Of a stretch of 64,000 nucleotides of DNA, positions 8,063 to 16,399 are shown piece by piece. A program made the position numbers and the translations under genes. The notes under the pieces were generated by a model. The model was not told where the DNA came from and did no database searches. It worked only from the letters and a program-made list of their open reading frames with translations. Position 1 is the first letter of the stretch; the number at the start of each line of letters is the position of its first letter. Origin of the DNA: Amycolatopsis nalaikhensis (GTDB lineage: Bacteria > Actinomycetota > Actinomycetes > Mycobacteriales > Pseudonocardiaceae); assembly GCF_030264295.1 (NCBI RefSeq), contig NZ_CP127173.1:3975501-4039500 (forward strand). The letters are read 5' to 3'.

Positions 8063-8979
8063 CGCCGATTCCCCCGTCCGTGGATGTCCCGGGGCTGCTC
8101 CCCGCCCGGCCGGAGCGCGGTACTGGCGGTGCGCAGGGGACGGCAGCCCACGAGGACGGTTCGCACGACGGTGCCGGGCGCGTCTTGATCCAGAGTGGCC
8201 GGCGTGAGCGGATGTGTCGTGACGTCCGCGACGTCGGCGAGCAGCTGATCGGCTGCGAGCCGATCCTCGATAGCGATCGGGATGCCGGCCGTGGCGAACC
8301 GCGCAGCGAGTGGGGACGCAGCGGGATCGGAGGCATCGGCGTCGTCGAGATCGTCGGCCCCGTGGGCGGTGAGCTGGGTGATCGCCGCGAGGCTGCCGGA
8401 AGGCGCGCCCTCGAGCAGCGTCAGGATGGCGGCGAGGCGGATTCCGGCCGGTCGGAGCAGGCCCGTGGCGAGGATCCCGAGCGGCGCGCCGCTGGCGAGC
8501 AGGTCAGCGACTGCGGGTGTTGCCGCGAGGTCCCGGTGGTGGTCGGCGGGCAGGCAGAGGACGTGGCCGCGGCCGGCGGCGGCCCCGCGGTCGATGCAGT
8601 CGTGCAGGCCCCGGGTGATCGGGTCGTGTTCGATCACCACGATCCGCGCGCCGGCGTCGTGCAGGTCGGTCAGCGTGGACGAGTGCGCCCAGAGGGGAAG
8701 TCCGCCGGTGCCGAGGAGGAGGACGTGGCGCAGCCCGCGATCGAGCATGGTCTCTGCGGCACTGCGATCCCAGGTGGCGACGGACCTCGCCACGCGAGGC
8801 AGCTGCGGGTGCTCGGCGAGGAGGCGGTCGGCGAAGTCGCGGTCGACGGCGGTGTTGAGGGAGCCGTCGAGCAGGTAGTCGGCGACGGCGTCCCGGCGGG
8901 GACTTTCGATGTCGACGTGGACGCGTTGGTCGTGTTGTGCGCCCTGGTGACCGGGTGTCGCGGTGGTGAGTGGTGGCAT
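8059..8979 (-). CDS. Methyltransf_19-like (PF04672-type) SAM methyltransferase homologue
   Basis: The 306-aa protein follows the pattern of the actinobacterial Methyltransf_19 family. These features are RDAVADYLLDGSLNTAVDRD, a Rossmann beta1 loop LRHVLLLGTGGLPLW, and ARIVVIEHDPITRG with the acidic residue that binds the SAM ribose. The family N-terminus normally reads YDYLLGGKDNFxxDR, so this copy has drifted. Substrates are unknown for the family. It is the first gene of a GTGA-coupled run down to 7476. Confidence 0.75.
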   Translation of the reverse strand: MPPLTTATPGHQGAQHDQRVHVDIESPRRDAVADYLLDGSLNTAVDRDFADRLLAEHPQLPRVARSVATWDRSAAETMLDRGLRHVLLLGTGGLPLWAHSSTLTDLHDAGARIVVIEHDPITRGLHDCIDRGAAAGRGHVLCLPADHHRDLAATPAVADLLASGAPLGILATGLLRPAGIRLAAILTLLEGAPSGSLAAITQLTAHGADDLDDADASDPAASPLAARFATAGIPIAIEDRLAADQLLADVADVTTHPLTPATLDQDAPGTVVRTVLVGCRPLRTASTALRPGGEQPRDIHGRGNRR

Positions 8980-9099
8980 GTCGAGGTGCTTTCGTGGCTG
9001 GTGGGGCGTCCCCGCGGTGGCCGGACATGTGCCGGGGCTGAGGGCGGCCGCGGCGTCGGATCTGCCGCGGCCACCGCGGGGAGCGAGGTGTTCCGTAGG

Positions 9100-10086
9100 T
9101 CAGCCGACAGGGGTGGCCGACACGGTGTGGGTGGTGGCGCTCGGAGAGCCGGGCAGCAACTGGTGGATCTGCCGGGTGATCCACGGCTGGTAGGCGTGGA
9201 GGTCGGTGTAGATGGCCGCGCTGCCGCAGAATTCGGCGATGGTGCGGGAGGCTTCGCCGAGCAGGTACCAGTCGTCGCCGTGGCGCTGCAGCAGCCCGGA
9301 GCCGGAGTCGCCGTTGCAGACACCGCCGCCGGTCGGCGGGACTCCGGCGCACAGCTCGCCGGTGCCGATGCCGCCCGGCGCGCACTTGCCGGCGCGCAGG
9401 AGCGGGACGTCGAGCTGGCTGAGCTGGGCTGGTGCGGGGCCGGTCCAGGCGGCGGGATCAGTGGTGATACCCCACCCGATCGCCAGCGCGTGCTTCCACA
9501 GCCAGGCGGGGGCGATGCGGGCCGGGCGGACGCCGTCGACGTGGCCGGTGAATCGGATGAGGGAGACGTCCCAGATCTTGCCGTCGGTGTCCGGCAGGCC
9601 CCAGGCCCATCGCGGCGGGACCACGATCTTGCTGCCGGTGCGGACGACACCGCCCTGGAGACGGTTGGTGGACCCGAACCGTACGTGGTAGATCGCAGGA
9701 TCGCTGCGGTCGATGTCGGGGTCGCGCAGGTCGGTGCGGAAGCTGGCGAAGATCTTCTTCGCCGCGGGGCTCATCCGGGCCTGTTCGGCGGGGCTGGGCG
9801 TGTTGCTCAGGCAGTGGCTGGCCGACGCCGCCACCGCGGCCGGCTGCCCGGTCTCGTCGTAGCCCTGGGCGAGCAGGGTGACGCCGCAGGAGTGCGAGTC
9901 CGGGTCGCCGTGGTCGAGCAGCTGCAGGGAGCCGGCGCCGGCGTAGGCGACCGGGGCGGGGTCGCCGCCGACGATCCGCGGGGAGACCGAGGTGGTCGGT
10001 GGGGCCGGGGTGTCGGCGGTGGCGGCGGAGACACCGAGCAGCACTGGCAGCAGTGCCAGGGCTGCTACGACGGTCTTTCTGAAATG
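9100..10086 (-). CDS. Secreted trypsin-like serine protease (S1 family)
   Basis: This 328-aa preprotein starts at GTG 10084-10086, preceded by AAGGAA. The signal peptide is MHFRKTVVAALALLPVLLG with a SAATA cleavage region. The mature part has RIVGG near residue 39. The triad is visible: His92 in ASASHCLS, Asp174 in WDVSLIRF and Ser262 in CNGDSGSG. Six or more cysteines fit an extracellular protein. A single-gene transcript is likely. Confidence 0.9.
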   Translation of the reverse strand, partial: HFRKTVVAALALLPVLLGVSAATADTPAPPTTSVSPRIVGGDPAPVAYAGAGSLQLLDHGDPDSHSCGVTLLAQGYDETGQPAAVAASASHCLSNTPSPAEQARMSPAAKKIFASFRTDLRDPDIDRSDPAIYHVRFGSTNRLQGGVVRTGSKIVVPPRWAWGLPDTDGKIWDVSLIRFTGHVDGVRPARIAPAWLWKHALAIGWGITTDPAAWTGPAPAQLSQLDVPLLRAGKCAPGGIGTGELCAGVPPTGGGVCNGDSGSGLLQRHGDDWYLLGEASRTIAEFCGSAAIYTDLHAYQPWITRQIHQLLPGSPSATTHTVSATPVG

Positions 10087-10285
10087 CACGAGGAGAAGTT
10101 CCTTTCGTATCAAAGGGTTCGGCGCGACCGAACGGCAACGCGGACGTGTGGAATGGATGCCTGGCCATGCTCGGGAGGTGAGCGAGGTGAGACATGCGGC
10201 AGGAATCGGGGTCGACATCGGTGCGAGGACGGCAGCCCCCGGGTTGCTGACCGTCTACGGCAGCGGCCTGCAGATGGTCAGGGAG

Positions 10286-10867
10286 TCATCCTTTCCCTTC
10301 CCCCGGAGGTGGCGGTTGTCCCGCGTGGTGGGCCGGGTCCTGGGGGATGTCGGGTGGTTGTGGCGCTGGACGTGGGTCGCGCTCTGCGGTATACGGCGAG
10401 AGTTCAAGGCGGAGCCACAGCATGCGGTCGGCTGTGGTCTCCTGCCGGCCGCCGCGTCTGATCGCGTCACGGTGTTCGGCGACGGCCTGCCTCAGCGCCT
10501 GCAGGGCGGTCGACATCCGGTCGAGGGCGTCGTGCTCGTTGATGCGACGTACTCGGTGTTCAAGCTCGCTGCGGCGTGCGCGGGCGCAGTTGGCGAAGTG
10601 AACGGTCCGCGACTTCCATTCCTGATACGCGGCCGCCGCGTGGTGATACTCTCGGCGGGAACCGCGAAAGGCGCGGAGTTCGGCTTTGCGTTTGATGAAC
10701 GCGACTTCAACCTGTTTGAGCAGCTGTCCGAGTGCCCGATAGGTCTGCCGGAGGCGATCGTCGCCGGTGGTCATCGCCTGCCACAGTGCCGGGTCCGGGC
10801 GGTTGATCTCCGCTCCTACTGCCTCGATCGCTGCGTGGTCGTCGTCAAGGGTGTACGGGAGTTGCAT
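10286..10867 (-). CDS. Hypothetical coiled-coil protein
   Basis: The 193-aa product is dominated by charged helices with heptad-like spacing (LGQLLKQVEVAFIKRKAELR and LQALRQAVAEHRDAIRR). A P-rich C-terminus follows. It lies seven bases downstream of the 71-aa gene's opposite end, so the two are probably one transcript. No enzymatic motif is visible. Confidence 0.6.
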   Translation of the reverse strand: MQLPYTLDDDHAAIEAVGAEINRPDPALWQAMTTGDDRLRQTYRALGQLLKQVEVAFIKRKAELRAFRGSRREYHHAAAAYQEWKSRTVHFANCARARRSELEHRVRRINEHDALDRMSTALQALRQAVAEHRDAIRRGGRQETTADRMLWLRLELSPYTAERDPRPAPQPPDIPQDPAHHAGQPPPPGEGKG

Positions 10868-10874
10868 GCCGGAC

Positions 10875-11090
10875 TCAGCTCACCCGGATACCGCAGGACT
10901 CGTTGGCGCACCAGGTTGCCCCGGTCTTATCGTCGTACTCGGTCTGGCTATGTTTACACCTCGCCTGTTCCTGAACGAGGATATTTCCGCTTTTCCTGAC
11001 CAGTTCTTCGTAGCTGATCTCGCCTTTCTCATGCTGTTCCTCAAGCTTGGCGTACTTCTCGGCGTCGGTGGGTCGACGGAACAGGGACAT
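10875..11090 (-). CDS. Small Cys-containing hypothetical protein
   Basis: This is a 71-aa protein starting MSLFRRPTDAEKYAKLEEQH. A helical N-terminus precedes CKHSQTEYDD...WCANESCGI. The C/H/C/C arrangement could bind zinc. Its stop lies beside the start of the coiled-coil gene. No family was recognised. Confidence 0.6.
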   Translation of the reverse strand: MSLFRRPTDAEKYAKLEEQHEKGEISYEELVRKSGNILVQEQARCKHSQTEYDDKTGATWCANESCGIRVS

Positions 11091-11242
11091 GCGAAACCTT
11101 TTTGTCGCAGTAGTTTCTGTTTGGTGGTAGGTGAGGTTCAGGGCGAACGGTGTCCTCGCGGTGGTAACTCCTGTGTTCGTGCGAGGACCGCGGCCCCGGA
11201 TCCCTGACCGTCCGCGGCGTCGGGGCGGGGACGGCCCGGAGG

Positions 11243-12256
11243 TCAGGTGTGTGTCGCCCGCCATGGGGGTTCGGGCAGGGTGTCGTCCGGTCCGGGTTTC
11301 TGGGTGAGGACCGCGGCGGTGAAGTTTCCGCATACCGGTGGGTTCGTGGGCGGTCCGTCGGGATACCAGGTGAACGCCGGGGCGATCCCGGGCGGTAGCG
11401 GGTTCGTGGCATGGATCATCGCCTCGATCTGGGCGCGCGTGGCAAGGCTTCCGGTGCCGGGTCCGTGGGACAGCAGGGCGTCCTCGAACTCGCGGGCTTG
11501 GGCGGCGAGGTCGGGGTGTTCGGGTAGGAACAGGTGCGTCATGGCCAGGAACGCGCCGATAGGCAGTCGGGCGAGGTGCTCCTGAACGACGTGAGCGACG
11601 TCGGCGCGGCTGCCGCCGTGAAAGGACATCACTCCGCCCAGCAGCAGCGCCACGTGGTCGTAGTCGGGAGAGACCAGCCCTGGGGCTTCGCTGGCGGTGT
11701 TGTAGAGGGTGTCCCACATTGCCGTGGGATACCAGGGGTCGGCGTCGACGACGTGGACCCCGTTGCCCTCGTTGGCCAGTGTGCGCAGGTAGGCCAAGAC
11801 CAGGGGGTCGCGTTCCACGTAGATGACGGTTGCGCGGGCCGAGTTCGGTCGGCGGTTGCGGTTGTTGGCCTCGCTGAGACGCACGAGCCTGTGCAAGTCG
11901 TGTTCGTCATCGATGTTGGGCAGGCCTGCGCCGGCGACCACGATGCTGGACACGCCTTGGCGGGCGACGAGGTAGGCGGCGACGCGGTCGAGGAACAACC
12001 GCTCGGACCGGAACACGAACCCAGCGCCCGGTACTTGGGCCTCGAGCTTGAGCGCGGCCACGCGTTCGTTGTCGTGGGCGAACTTGATGCACGGGGCGTC
12101 GCGGTTGTCGCTGTCTTTGGCTTCGCGGAAGGCGTCGAGGAGGAAGGCGAGGTTGATCCGGTGCGGGGAGTCGCCGCACGGCTTCGACCACCACGGGCCG
12201 CGCTCGGCCTGGGGTGGGTGAAGTGGGGTGGGTTGTGTTGTTTCGGTGTGCGTCAT
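11243..12256 (-). CDS. Methyltransf_19-like SAM methyltransferase homologue (second copy)
   Basis: The 337-aa product starts MTHTETTQPTPLHPPQAE, with an ATGA overlap to the upstream XRE gene. Residues 20-60 read PHRINLAFLLDAFREAKDSD, where the family has an R-x-Y-D-Y-LLGG-x-x-N-x-x-xD block. A nucleotide-binding beta strand (VSSIVVAGAGLPNIDDE) and ATVIYVERDPLVLAYLRTL follow. It is diverged from the protein at 8059-8979. Co-translation with an XRE regulator is typical of secondary regulatory loci in actinomycetes. Confidence 0.7.
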   Translation of the reverse strand: MTHTETTQPTPLHPPQAERGPWWSKPCGDSPHRINLAFLLDAFREAKDSDNRDAPCIKFAHDNERVAALKLEAQVPGAGFVFRSERLFLDRVAAYLVARQGVSSIVVAGAGLPNIDDEHDLHRLVRLSEANNRNRRPNSARATVIYVERDPLVLAYLRTLANEGNGVHVVDADPWYPTAMWDTLYNTASEAPGLVSPDYDHVALLLGGVMSFHGGSRADVAHVVQEHLARLPIGAFLAMTHLFLPEHPDLAAQAREFEDALLSHGPGTGSLATRAQIEAMIHATNPLPPGIAPAFTWYPDGPPTNPPVCGNFTAAVLTQKPGPDDTLPEPPWRATHT

Positions 12257-12717
12257 CGGTGTACCGGAGCCTCGGTGGACAGCAGGATGGTCAGGTGCGC
12301 GACACTCAGGCGGCATTGGTCCGCCATCGCCGCGAGAGTGTCGGTGTTCAGGCCGTGAATCGGTTCTGCCCCGGCATCGAGCAGGTCGTGTGCCCAGCGG
12401 GCGGCTGGGCGCAGCGCGTCGCGCTGGGAGACGGCCAGGGCGGCGAGATCCACGACCAAGTCGGGATCCCAGGCGATACGGCGTTCAGCGCGGGCCAGCA
12501 ACTGCGAGGGCCGCAGCTGGAAGAGCCGGCTCGCGTTGCCGAGCTGGCGCAGGGACATCGAGCGGGTCGCTTTCTCCCACGTGATGAGGGTGCGCACCGT
12601 CACCTGGCCGTCGGACCATGCGGCGAGCGCAGCGCGGGACCAGCCGCGGTCTTCCCGTTGCTGCTGCAGTTCCGCGCCCACGGCGTGGGCGAGCTCGCCG
12701 GTGTCGGTCGTGGTCAT
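12253..12717 (-). CDS. XRE-family helix-turn-helix regulator
   Basis: The product is 154 aa. Residues 10-65 form an HTH (LQQQREDRGWSRAALAAWSD, then TVRTLITWEKATRSMSLRQL). The remainder is helical. It is ATGA-coupled to the Methyltransf_19-like gene downstream. Another leftward reading frame from 12895 runs into this gene, which makes its upstream boundary unusual. Confidence 0.75.
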   Translation of the reverse strand: MTTTDTGELAHAVGAELQQQREDRGWSRAALAAWSDGQVTVRTLITWEKATRSMSLRQLGNASRLFQLRPSQLLARAERRIAWDPDLVVDLAALAVSQRDALRPAARWAHDLLDAGAEPIHGLNTDTLAAMADQCRLSVAHLTILLSTEAPVHR

Positions 12718-12895
12718 CGGGGTTGTCCAAGGCTTCCTGGAGCGGGTGGATGGTGTGCGGGAAGTCGGGATCGCGGGTCGGCCAATGCCATATCCGGGCC
12801 GTCGGGGTGCGTGAGTCGAGGTAGTCGTGCAGCGGCCGCGCCCGCACGGTGCTCCACCAGTAGGTCTCGGGTCTCGCGCCGTCGGTCACCGGCAT
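12485..12895 (-). CDS. Possible gene overlapping or frameshifted into the XRE gene
   Basis: From ATG 12893-12895 the first 55 codons look strongly coding, with GC-rich third positions and a varied composition: MPVTDGARPETYWWSTVRAR, PTARIWHWPTRDPDFPHTIH. The frame has no stop before 12485 and its last 80 codons merely shadow the XRE gene. A frame ending in TGA exactly at the XRE start exists one phase away. A lost base near 12720-12760 would therefore restore a normal ATGA junction. The gene may be frameshifted, or it may overlap for 230 bp. Confidence 0.4.
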   Translation of the reverse strand: MPVTDGARPETYWWSTVRARPLHDYLDSRTPTARIWHWPTRDPDFPHTIHPLQEALDNPDDHDRHRRARPRRGRGTAAATGRPRLVPRCARRMVRRPGDGAHPHHVGESDPLDVPAPARQREPALPAAALAVAGPR

Positions 12896-13362
12896 GCTGG
12901 CTCCGCGGCCACCGGAAGGTCGGTCGCATCGTCTGGCGGGGCGGTGCCTGCGTTGTCCTCGCTGCATCGAGGTTTTTCACACGTCACGGCGGCTGCAGTG
13001 TCGCGGTAGCGGGGCTGGCGGGACCGAGCAGCGAAGACGGTGTCGCGTCGGGAATCCGCTGACGCGCACGCCGGTGCGAGCACACCGGTGGCGTCGAACG
13101 TCGCAGAGTGGACGCGGTGGATCCGGGGATGGTTGGTGGAGGGTGACCGCAGAACGGTCGCGGTCGGTCGAGTGGCTGTGGACGTGGCCGTGCTGCGGCT
13201 GTCCTCGCAAGTCCACTGGAGATCACGCGCCGATGCTGGCTGGTGTCCGGGGCGCGTCTGGGTATGCGGGGTGGCCGTGAGAGCAGGTCGTTCGTTCTGT
13301 CGGCTGGCTCGTGGGTTCTCGCCTGGATCGCTGCGCCACTGCGCGGTGTTGCGGTCGGTCAT
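12886..13362 (-). CDS. Hypothetical protein with duplicated segment
   Basis: This is a 158-aa reading frame whose ATG overlaps the stop of the gene at 13359-13853. The segment NHPRIHRVHSATFDA...ASADSR is repeated in diverged form around 13915-14010 in the corresponding minus frame (HPRIRRVVPVTVDA...ASADSR). A 15-base in-frame difference and several synonymous changes separate the copies, which argues that this frame is coding. Composition is otherwise low-complexity. No family is known. Confidence 0.4.
   Translation of the reverse strand: MTDRNTAQWRSDPGENPRASRQNERPALTATPHTQTRPGHQPASARDLQWTCEDSRSTATSTATRPTATVLRSPSTNHPRIHRVHSATFDATGVLAPACASADSRRDTVFAARSRQPRYRDTAAAVTCEKPRCSEDNAGTAPPDDATDLPVAAEPACR
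13025..13140. repeat. Diverged repeat, copy 1
   Basis: About 110 bp containing GAATCCGCTGACGCGC, a GGCGTCGA segment and GCGGTGGATCCGGGGATGG are similar to 13915-14010 in the same orientation. See the duplication finding. Confidence 0.5.
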
Positions 13363-13853
13363 GCGGGTTCACCGCCCGAGCTTTCGTCGTTGGCCATGTT
13401 GTGGCTGGCGCCGTCGTGGTTCTGGCCGAGGGGGTTGATCCTGGCGAGTGCTGCGGGGGACAACTCGGCGGAAAGTCGGTAGAGCCGCCCGGCGGCCTGT
13501 GCGCAATCCTCGGCCAACGCCACGATTTCCTCCGCCGTCGAGTCCGCACTCGCCGGGGTTCCTACGATGTGCTCGGCGAGGCGCAGGGTGGTCCGCAGCT
13601 CGTGGACTACCTCCGCCGCGACCTGTCGAGGGTCACCGGCCGGCTGCTCGCGACGTGCGCAGGCGTGGGTGAGGACCCGCGCTCCGGCTCCGATGAGGTC
13701 GTAGCCGAGCATCCGGTAGGACGTCCAGTCGTGCCGGTCACGCTCCGCATAGGCCAGGCGCAGCAACGCATCGGTGTAGGCGTCGGTGATCAGGCCGAGC
13801 AGCTTCATCGGCGGAGCGCCGGGCCGATCCGGCAATCGTTCGGAGTCGGTCAT
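13359..13853 (-). CDS. Hypothetical helical protein
   Basis: The 164-aa product starts MTDSERLPDRPGAPPMKLLG. Long helices (VAAEVVHELRTTLRLAEHIV and EEIVALAEDCAQAAGRLYRL) dominate and the C-terminus is N/G/S-rich. It couples to the downstream frame by ATGA. Composition is similar to the small helical proteins at 7634 and 10286. No enzymatic signature is visible. Confidence 0.6.
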   Translation of the reverse strand: MTDSERLPDRPGAPPMKLLGLITDAYTDALLRLAYAERDRHDWTSYRMLGYDLIGAGARVLTHACARREQPAGDPRQVAAEVVHELRTTLRLAEHIVGTPASADSTAEEIVALAEDCAQAAGRLYRLSAELSPAALARINPLGQNHDGASHNMANDESSGGEPA

Positions 13854-14151
13854 CAGTGTGTTCCAGTGATGGGGTCAGCTCGACGGCGAGGGCGGCAGTT
13901 GCGGGTGCGAGACAGACGGCGGCCGGGCGGGAGTCCGCTGACGCGCGGACAGCTGCGGCGTCGACGGTAACGGGAACGACGCGGCGGATTCGTGGATGGC
14001 CTTGTGGTGGCACGGTGTTGTGGTTGAGGTGTCGTGCATCGTGGATCACGTTCCAGGTTCGGTGATGAACACGTTGGGTGCGCCTCGACCGCCCGGAGTT
14101 GGGAGTTCGCGTTCGGTCGAGGCGCGCAGACCGGACAGGAGGGAGGACCAC
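13738..14151 (-). CDS. Uncertain small gene carrying repeat copy 2
   Basis: This reading frame contains HPRIRRVVPVTVDAAAV and ASADSRPAAVCLAPATAA, related to the protein at 12886-13362. It overlaps the confident gene starting at 13853 by 116 bp and its true start is unclear; GTG codons near 14047 are possible. It may be a decayed copy. Confidence 0.25.
   Translation of the reverse strand: MVLPPVRSARLDRTRTPNSGRSRRTQRVHHRTWNVIHDARHLNHNTVPPQGHPRIRRVVPVTVDAAAVRASADSRPAAVCLAPATAALAVELTPSLEHTDDRLRTIAGSARRSADEAARPDHRRLHRCVAAPGLCGA
13915..14010. repeat. Diverged repeat, copy 2
   Basis: This is the partner of 13025-13140. Shared blocks are GAGTCCGCTGACGCGC, GCGTCGACG and GCGGCGGATTCGTGGATGG, with a 15-base length difference between the copies. 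Confidence 0.5.
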
Positions 14152-14185
14152 CCATGGCCTGTCCGGGCTGGGCTTTCGGGTGGGT

Positions 14186-14587
14186 TCACGGTGGTGGTGC
14201 GGGATCGGCGGGTTCCGCTGGGGGGTCGGCGTTGTCGTCCGTTTCCAGGCGGCGGGACAGTGTCTGGAGGGCAGCTTTGAGGCTCTGGTACATGGGGTCG
14301 AGGTGAATCGGCGCGATCAAGCCGGGGTCGTTCCAGCCCTCCAGAAACGCCGTCAGCCTCGCTTGCGCGTACTTCAACGCGCGCGCTCCGTCCGAGGACA
14401 CAGGAACGTGCCGCAGTGCGCGGTCGACGCTCGCGGCAACCTTCTGCAGTTCCGCGTACGCCTCTTCTTCGGACTCCGGATCGCGCCAGTGGACCTCCGG
14501 GAGGGAGACCAGCGCCTCTTGGGCGTCGACGAGGGTGAGGTGCCGTCGCGCACGTCGCCGCGCCCCCGGCCACTTCACGGTGTCCAC
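14186..14587 (-). CDS. Hypothetical protein
   Basis: The 133-aa product starts at GTG 14585-14587 inside the last codons of the upstream gene. It has a basic N-terminus (VKWPGARRRARRHL), a helical middle (EEEAYAELQKVAASVDRALR) and a D/P-rich tail. It is coupled to 14575-14931. Function is unknown. Confidence 0.6.
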   Translation of the reverse strand: MDTVKWPGARRRARRHLTLVDAQEALVSLPEVHWRDPESEEEAYAELQKVAASVDRALRHVPVSSDGARALKYAQARLTAFLEGWNDPGLIAPIHLDPMYQSLKAALQTLSRRLETDDNADPPAEPADPAPPP

Positions 14588-14931
14588 ACCCGCGGAGCCG
14601 TGCCGATCACGAGCCGGGGCGCACGCGGATCGCTGGGCGCGGGAAGCTCGACAAGCTGGTGCAGGATGGTGAGGGCGCCGCCGTCTCGTTCCCAGACCTT
14701 CCCGCCGGCGTGATCCACGCGGATGGCGGCGGCGTCGGTCTCGCTTTTGATACGGAGAGCGTCGACGAAGCCGTCGTCCTCCCAGGCGTACGAGCCGTCG
14801 ATCCGCTCAAGGAGGCCGTCGGCGCCGAACTTAGGGTGGAAGTCCCACGGGCGTTTCAGCAGGGTCGTGAACGGCTCGATGGCCGGTTCGTCCCAGAGGA
14901 ACGCGAACGGGCTCGTGACGGGGAGGGTCAT
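14575..14931 (-). CDS. Hypothetical protein
   Basis: The product is 118 aa with an ATGA overlap to the small membrane-protein gene upstream. Beta-like segments (FLWDEPAIEPFTTLLKRPWD, RIDGSYAWEDDGFVDALRIK) suggest a compact soluble domain. It resembles nothing recognised. It is the middle gene of a three-gene coupled unit (15116 to 14186). Confidence 0.6.
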   Translation of the reverse strand: MTLPVTSPFAFLWDEPAIEPFTTLLKRPWDFHPKFGADGLLERIDGSYAWEDDGFVDALRIKSETDAAAIRVDHAGGKVWERDGGALTILHQLVELPAPSDPRAPRLVIGTAPRVWTP

Positions 14932-15116
14932 CGGAGGTCACGTCCCGAGCCGTCAGGCTGTCCGCCGCGCGCAGGCGCGCTCGGAGCGTCGGTCGCGCGT
15001 ACCTGCTTCCGGCTGGTTGCCCATTGCTGGGTCAGACCAATGGCGAATGCGATGGCGAACAGAGCGGTGAAAACGATGGGCAGCAGCGTTGCCAGTGATT
15101 CGAAGTCCACTGTCAT
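14928..15116 (-). CDS. Small single-pass membrane protein
   Basis: The product is 62 aa. The start at ATG 15114-15116 is preferred over a TTG four codons upstream, because GGAG lies seven bases before it. A long hydrophobic segment (LATLLPIVFTALFAIAFAIG) is followed by a basic, disordered tail. It is first in its operon. Confidence 0.6.
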   Translation of the reverse strand: MTVDFESLATLLPIVFTALFAIAFAIGLTQQWATSRKQVRATDAPSAPARGGQPDGSGRDLR

Positions 15117-15442
15117 CGTGCGCTCCAAACGTTCATGGGGTTGATCGATTGCCGATTCAGTGGAGGCGCTTGACTGAAGTCAGGGCGCAGAAGTCCCCCA
15201 TCCGATCGCCCGGCGACTACCGAGCGTGACAAGAGTTGAGACAGTGGCCGGTGGGTCCGGTCGAAGTGCAGTCGGGCGAGTTGAACCAAGTGGGCGTTCT
15301 CGATCGTGGCGAACGCTGCTGCGTCACCCAAGTTCGTCGGTCCCTCCCGTACGCAACATTCAATCGCCCCTACCTGGGCTTTTGTCGTACCTGTAGTCTC
15401 GACATCACGCCGTGTCAGTTGAAGTGGAGAAAGGTCCACAGA

Positions 15443-16144
15443 GTGTCCACACCCGCGATGACCGTGCCGGGCTCGCGACTTCGCGCCGAACGCGAAGCTT
15501 CGGGCTTGTCGCTCGCTGAGATGGCACGGAAGATCAGGTTCTCCAAGTCGCTGCTCGGTATGGTGGAGAACGAGCAGCGCAAGGCTTCGACCGAACTGGT
15601 CGAAGCGTATGAACGAGTCCTGGGAGTCGATATGTGGCGCAAGGACATCACGCACATGAATCTGCTGATCGTCGACAAGGCCAGCCGCGCGCAGCTCTTG
15701 GCCAGCGTCGAGCGGGGCGATCCTGGGGCACTGCGCACCACTCCGACCGCGCATCGCACGGACGTCAGCCTGGGCAGCGCCGTCTCGGAGAAGGCTGCTG
15801 ACTGGTTTCGCAAGTGGGCCGTCGAGGGCGACACCGCGACACTCCGGACTAACTCGCTCAGCGTGATCGCCAAGCTGCCCGGTCAGGACAACGCCGACCT
15901 TGTCGTGCAGGTGCTGGAGAACGATCCGAAGGTTCGCCGCCTGATCGTCGCAAGCGAGATCTCCCGGCTCACCCAGCTCGAGTGGAAGGTCGCGCTTCAA
16001 GGCGCCGACGATCCGACGTCGATTCCGGAGCCACGCAAGCTCGCTCCGAAACTTGCCAAGGGAGCGATCAATCCGAAGGGGACCGAGTCGCGGTGGGCGT
16101 GCACCTACCTGCTGACCCGAATGGTGTCGGTCCTCGGTCGATGA
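15443..16144 (+). CDS. XRE-family transcriptional regulator
   Basis: The product is 233 aa from GTG 15443, nine bases after GAGAAAGG; a later ATG at 15458 has no such site. Residues 8-65 form the HTH (RLRAEREASGLSLAEMARKI, RFSKSLLGMVENEQRK). The C-terminal 140 residues (EKAADWFRKWAVEGDTATLR and LEWKVALQG) are an unrecognised domain. It stands divergently from the small operon at 15116. The IS256 element begins 220 bp downstream. Confidence 0.8.
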   Translation: MSTPAMTVPGSRLRAEREASGLSLAEMARKIRFSKSLLGMVENEQRKASTELVEAYERVLGVDMWRKDITHMNLLIVDKASRAQLLASVERGDPGALRTTPTAHRTDVSLGSAVSEKAADWFRKWAVEGDTATLRTNSLSVIAKLPGQDNADLVVQVLENDPKVRRLIVASEISRLTQLEWKVALQGADDPTSIPEPRKLAPKLAKGAINPKGTESRWACTYLLTRMVSVLGR

Positions 16145-16365
16145 GATGCCGTGTGCCACCGAGTAGATATGCGCCGTGCTTCGGCCAGCGGCAGTCGACA
16201 TGGCCTTCGGACACGACGCGAATAGAGACCAACGCGGTCGCCGCGCTCGCCGCGTGTAAACACTGTTCATTCAGGCCGCCCACAGTCGAGCGCGCCGACA
16301 GTCCCGCATGTGCGCCCCCTTCGTGAGGACTTGTGTGAACCGAGACGCATAGTCAACTCGCGAAG

Positions 16366-16391
16366 GGAGCAATTGTCAAGACCTGTGGATG
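16366..16391 (+). repeat. IS256-type left inverted repeat
   Basis: Begins GGAGCAATTGTCAAGACCTG and pairs with 17780-17805. Confidence 0.8.
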
Positions 16392-16399
16392 AAGATCTT

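Noticed and set aside
8080..10461. A 793-codon rightward frame
   Set aside because: It is antisense to the methyltransferase-like and trypsin-like genes and is G/V/R-rich; a shadow frame.
15113..16270. A 385-codon leftward frame
   Set aside because: Lies antisense to the XRE regulator at 15443, which has a clear HTH and a ribosome site.
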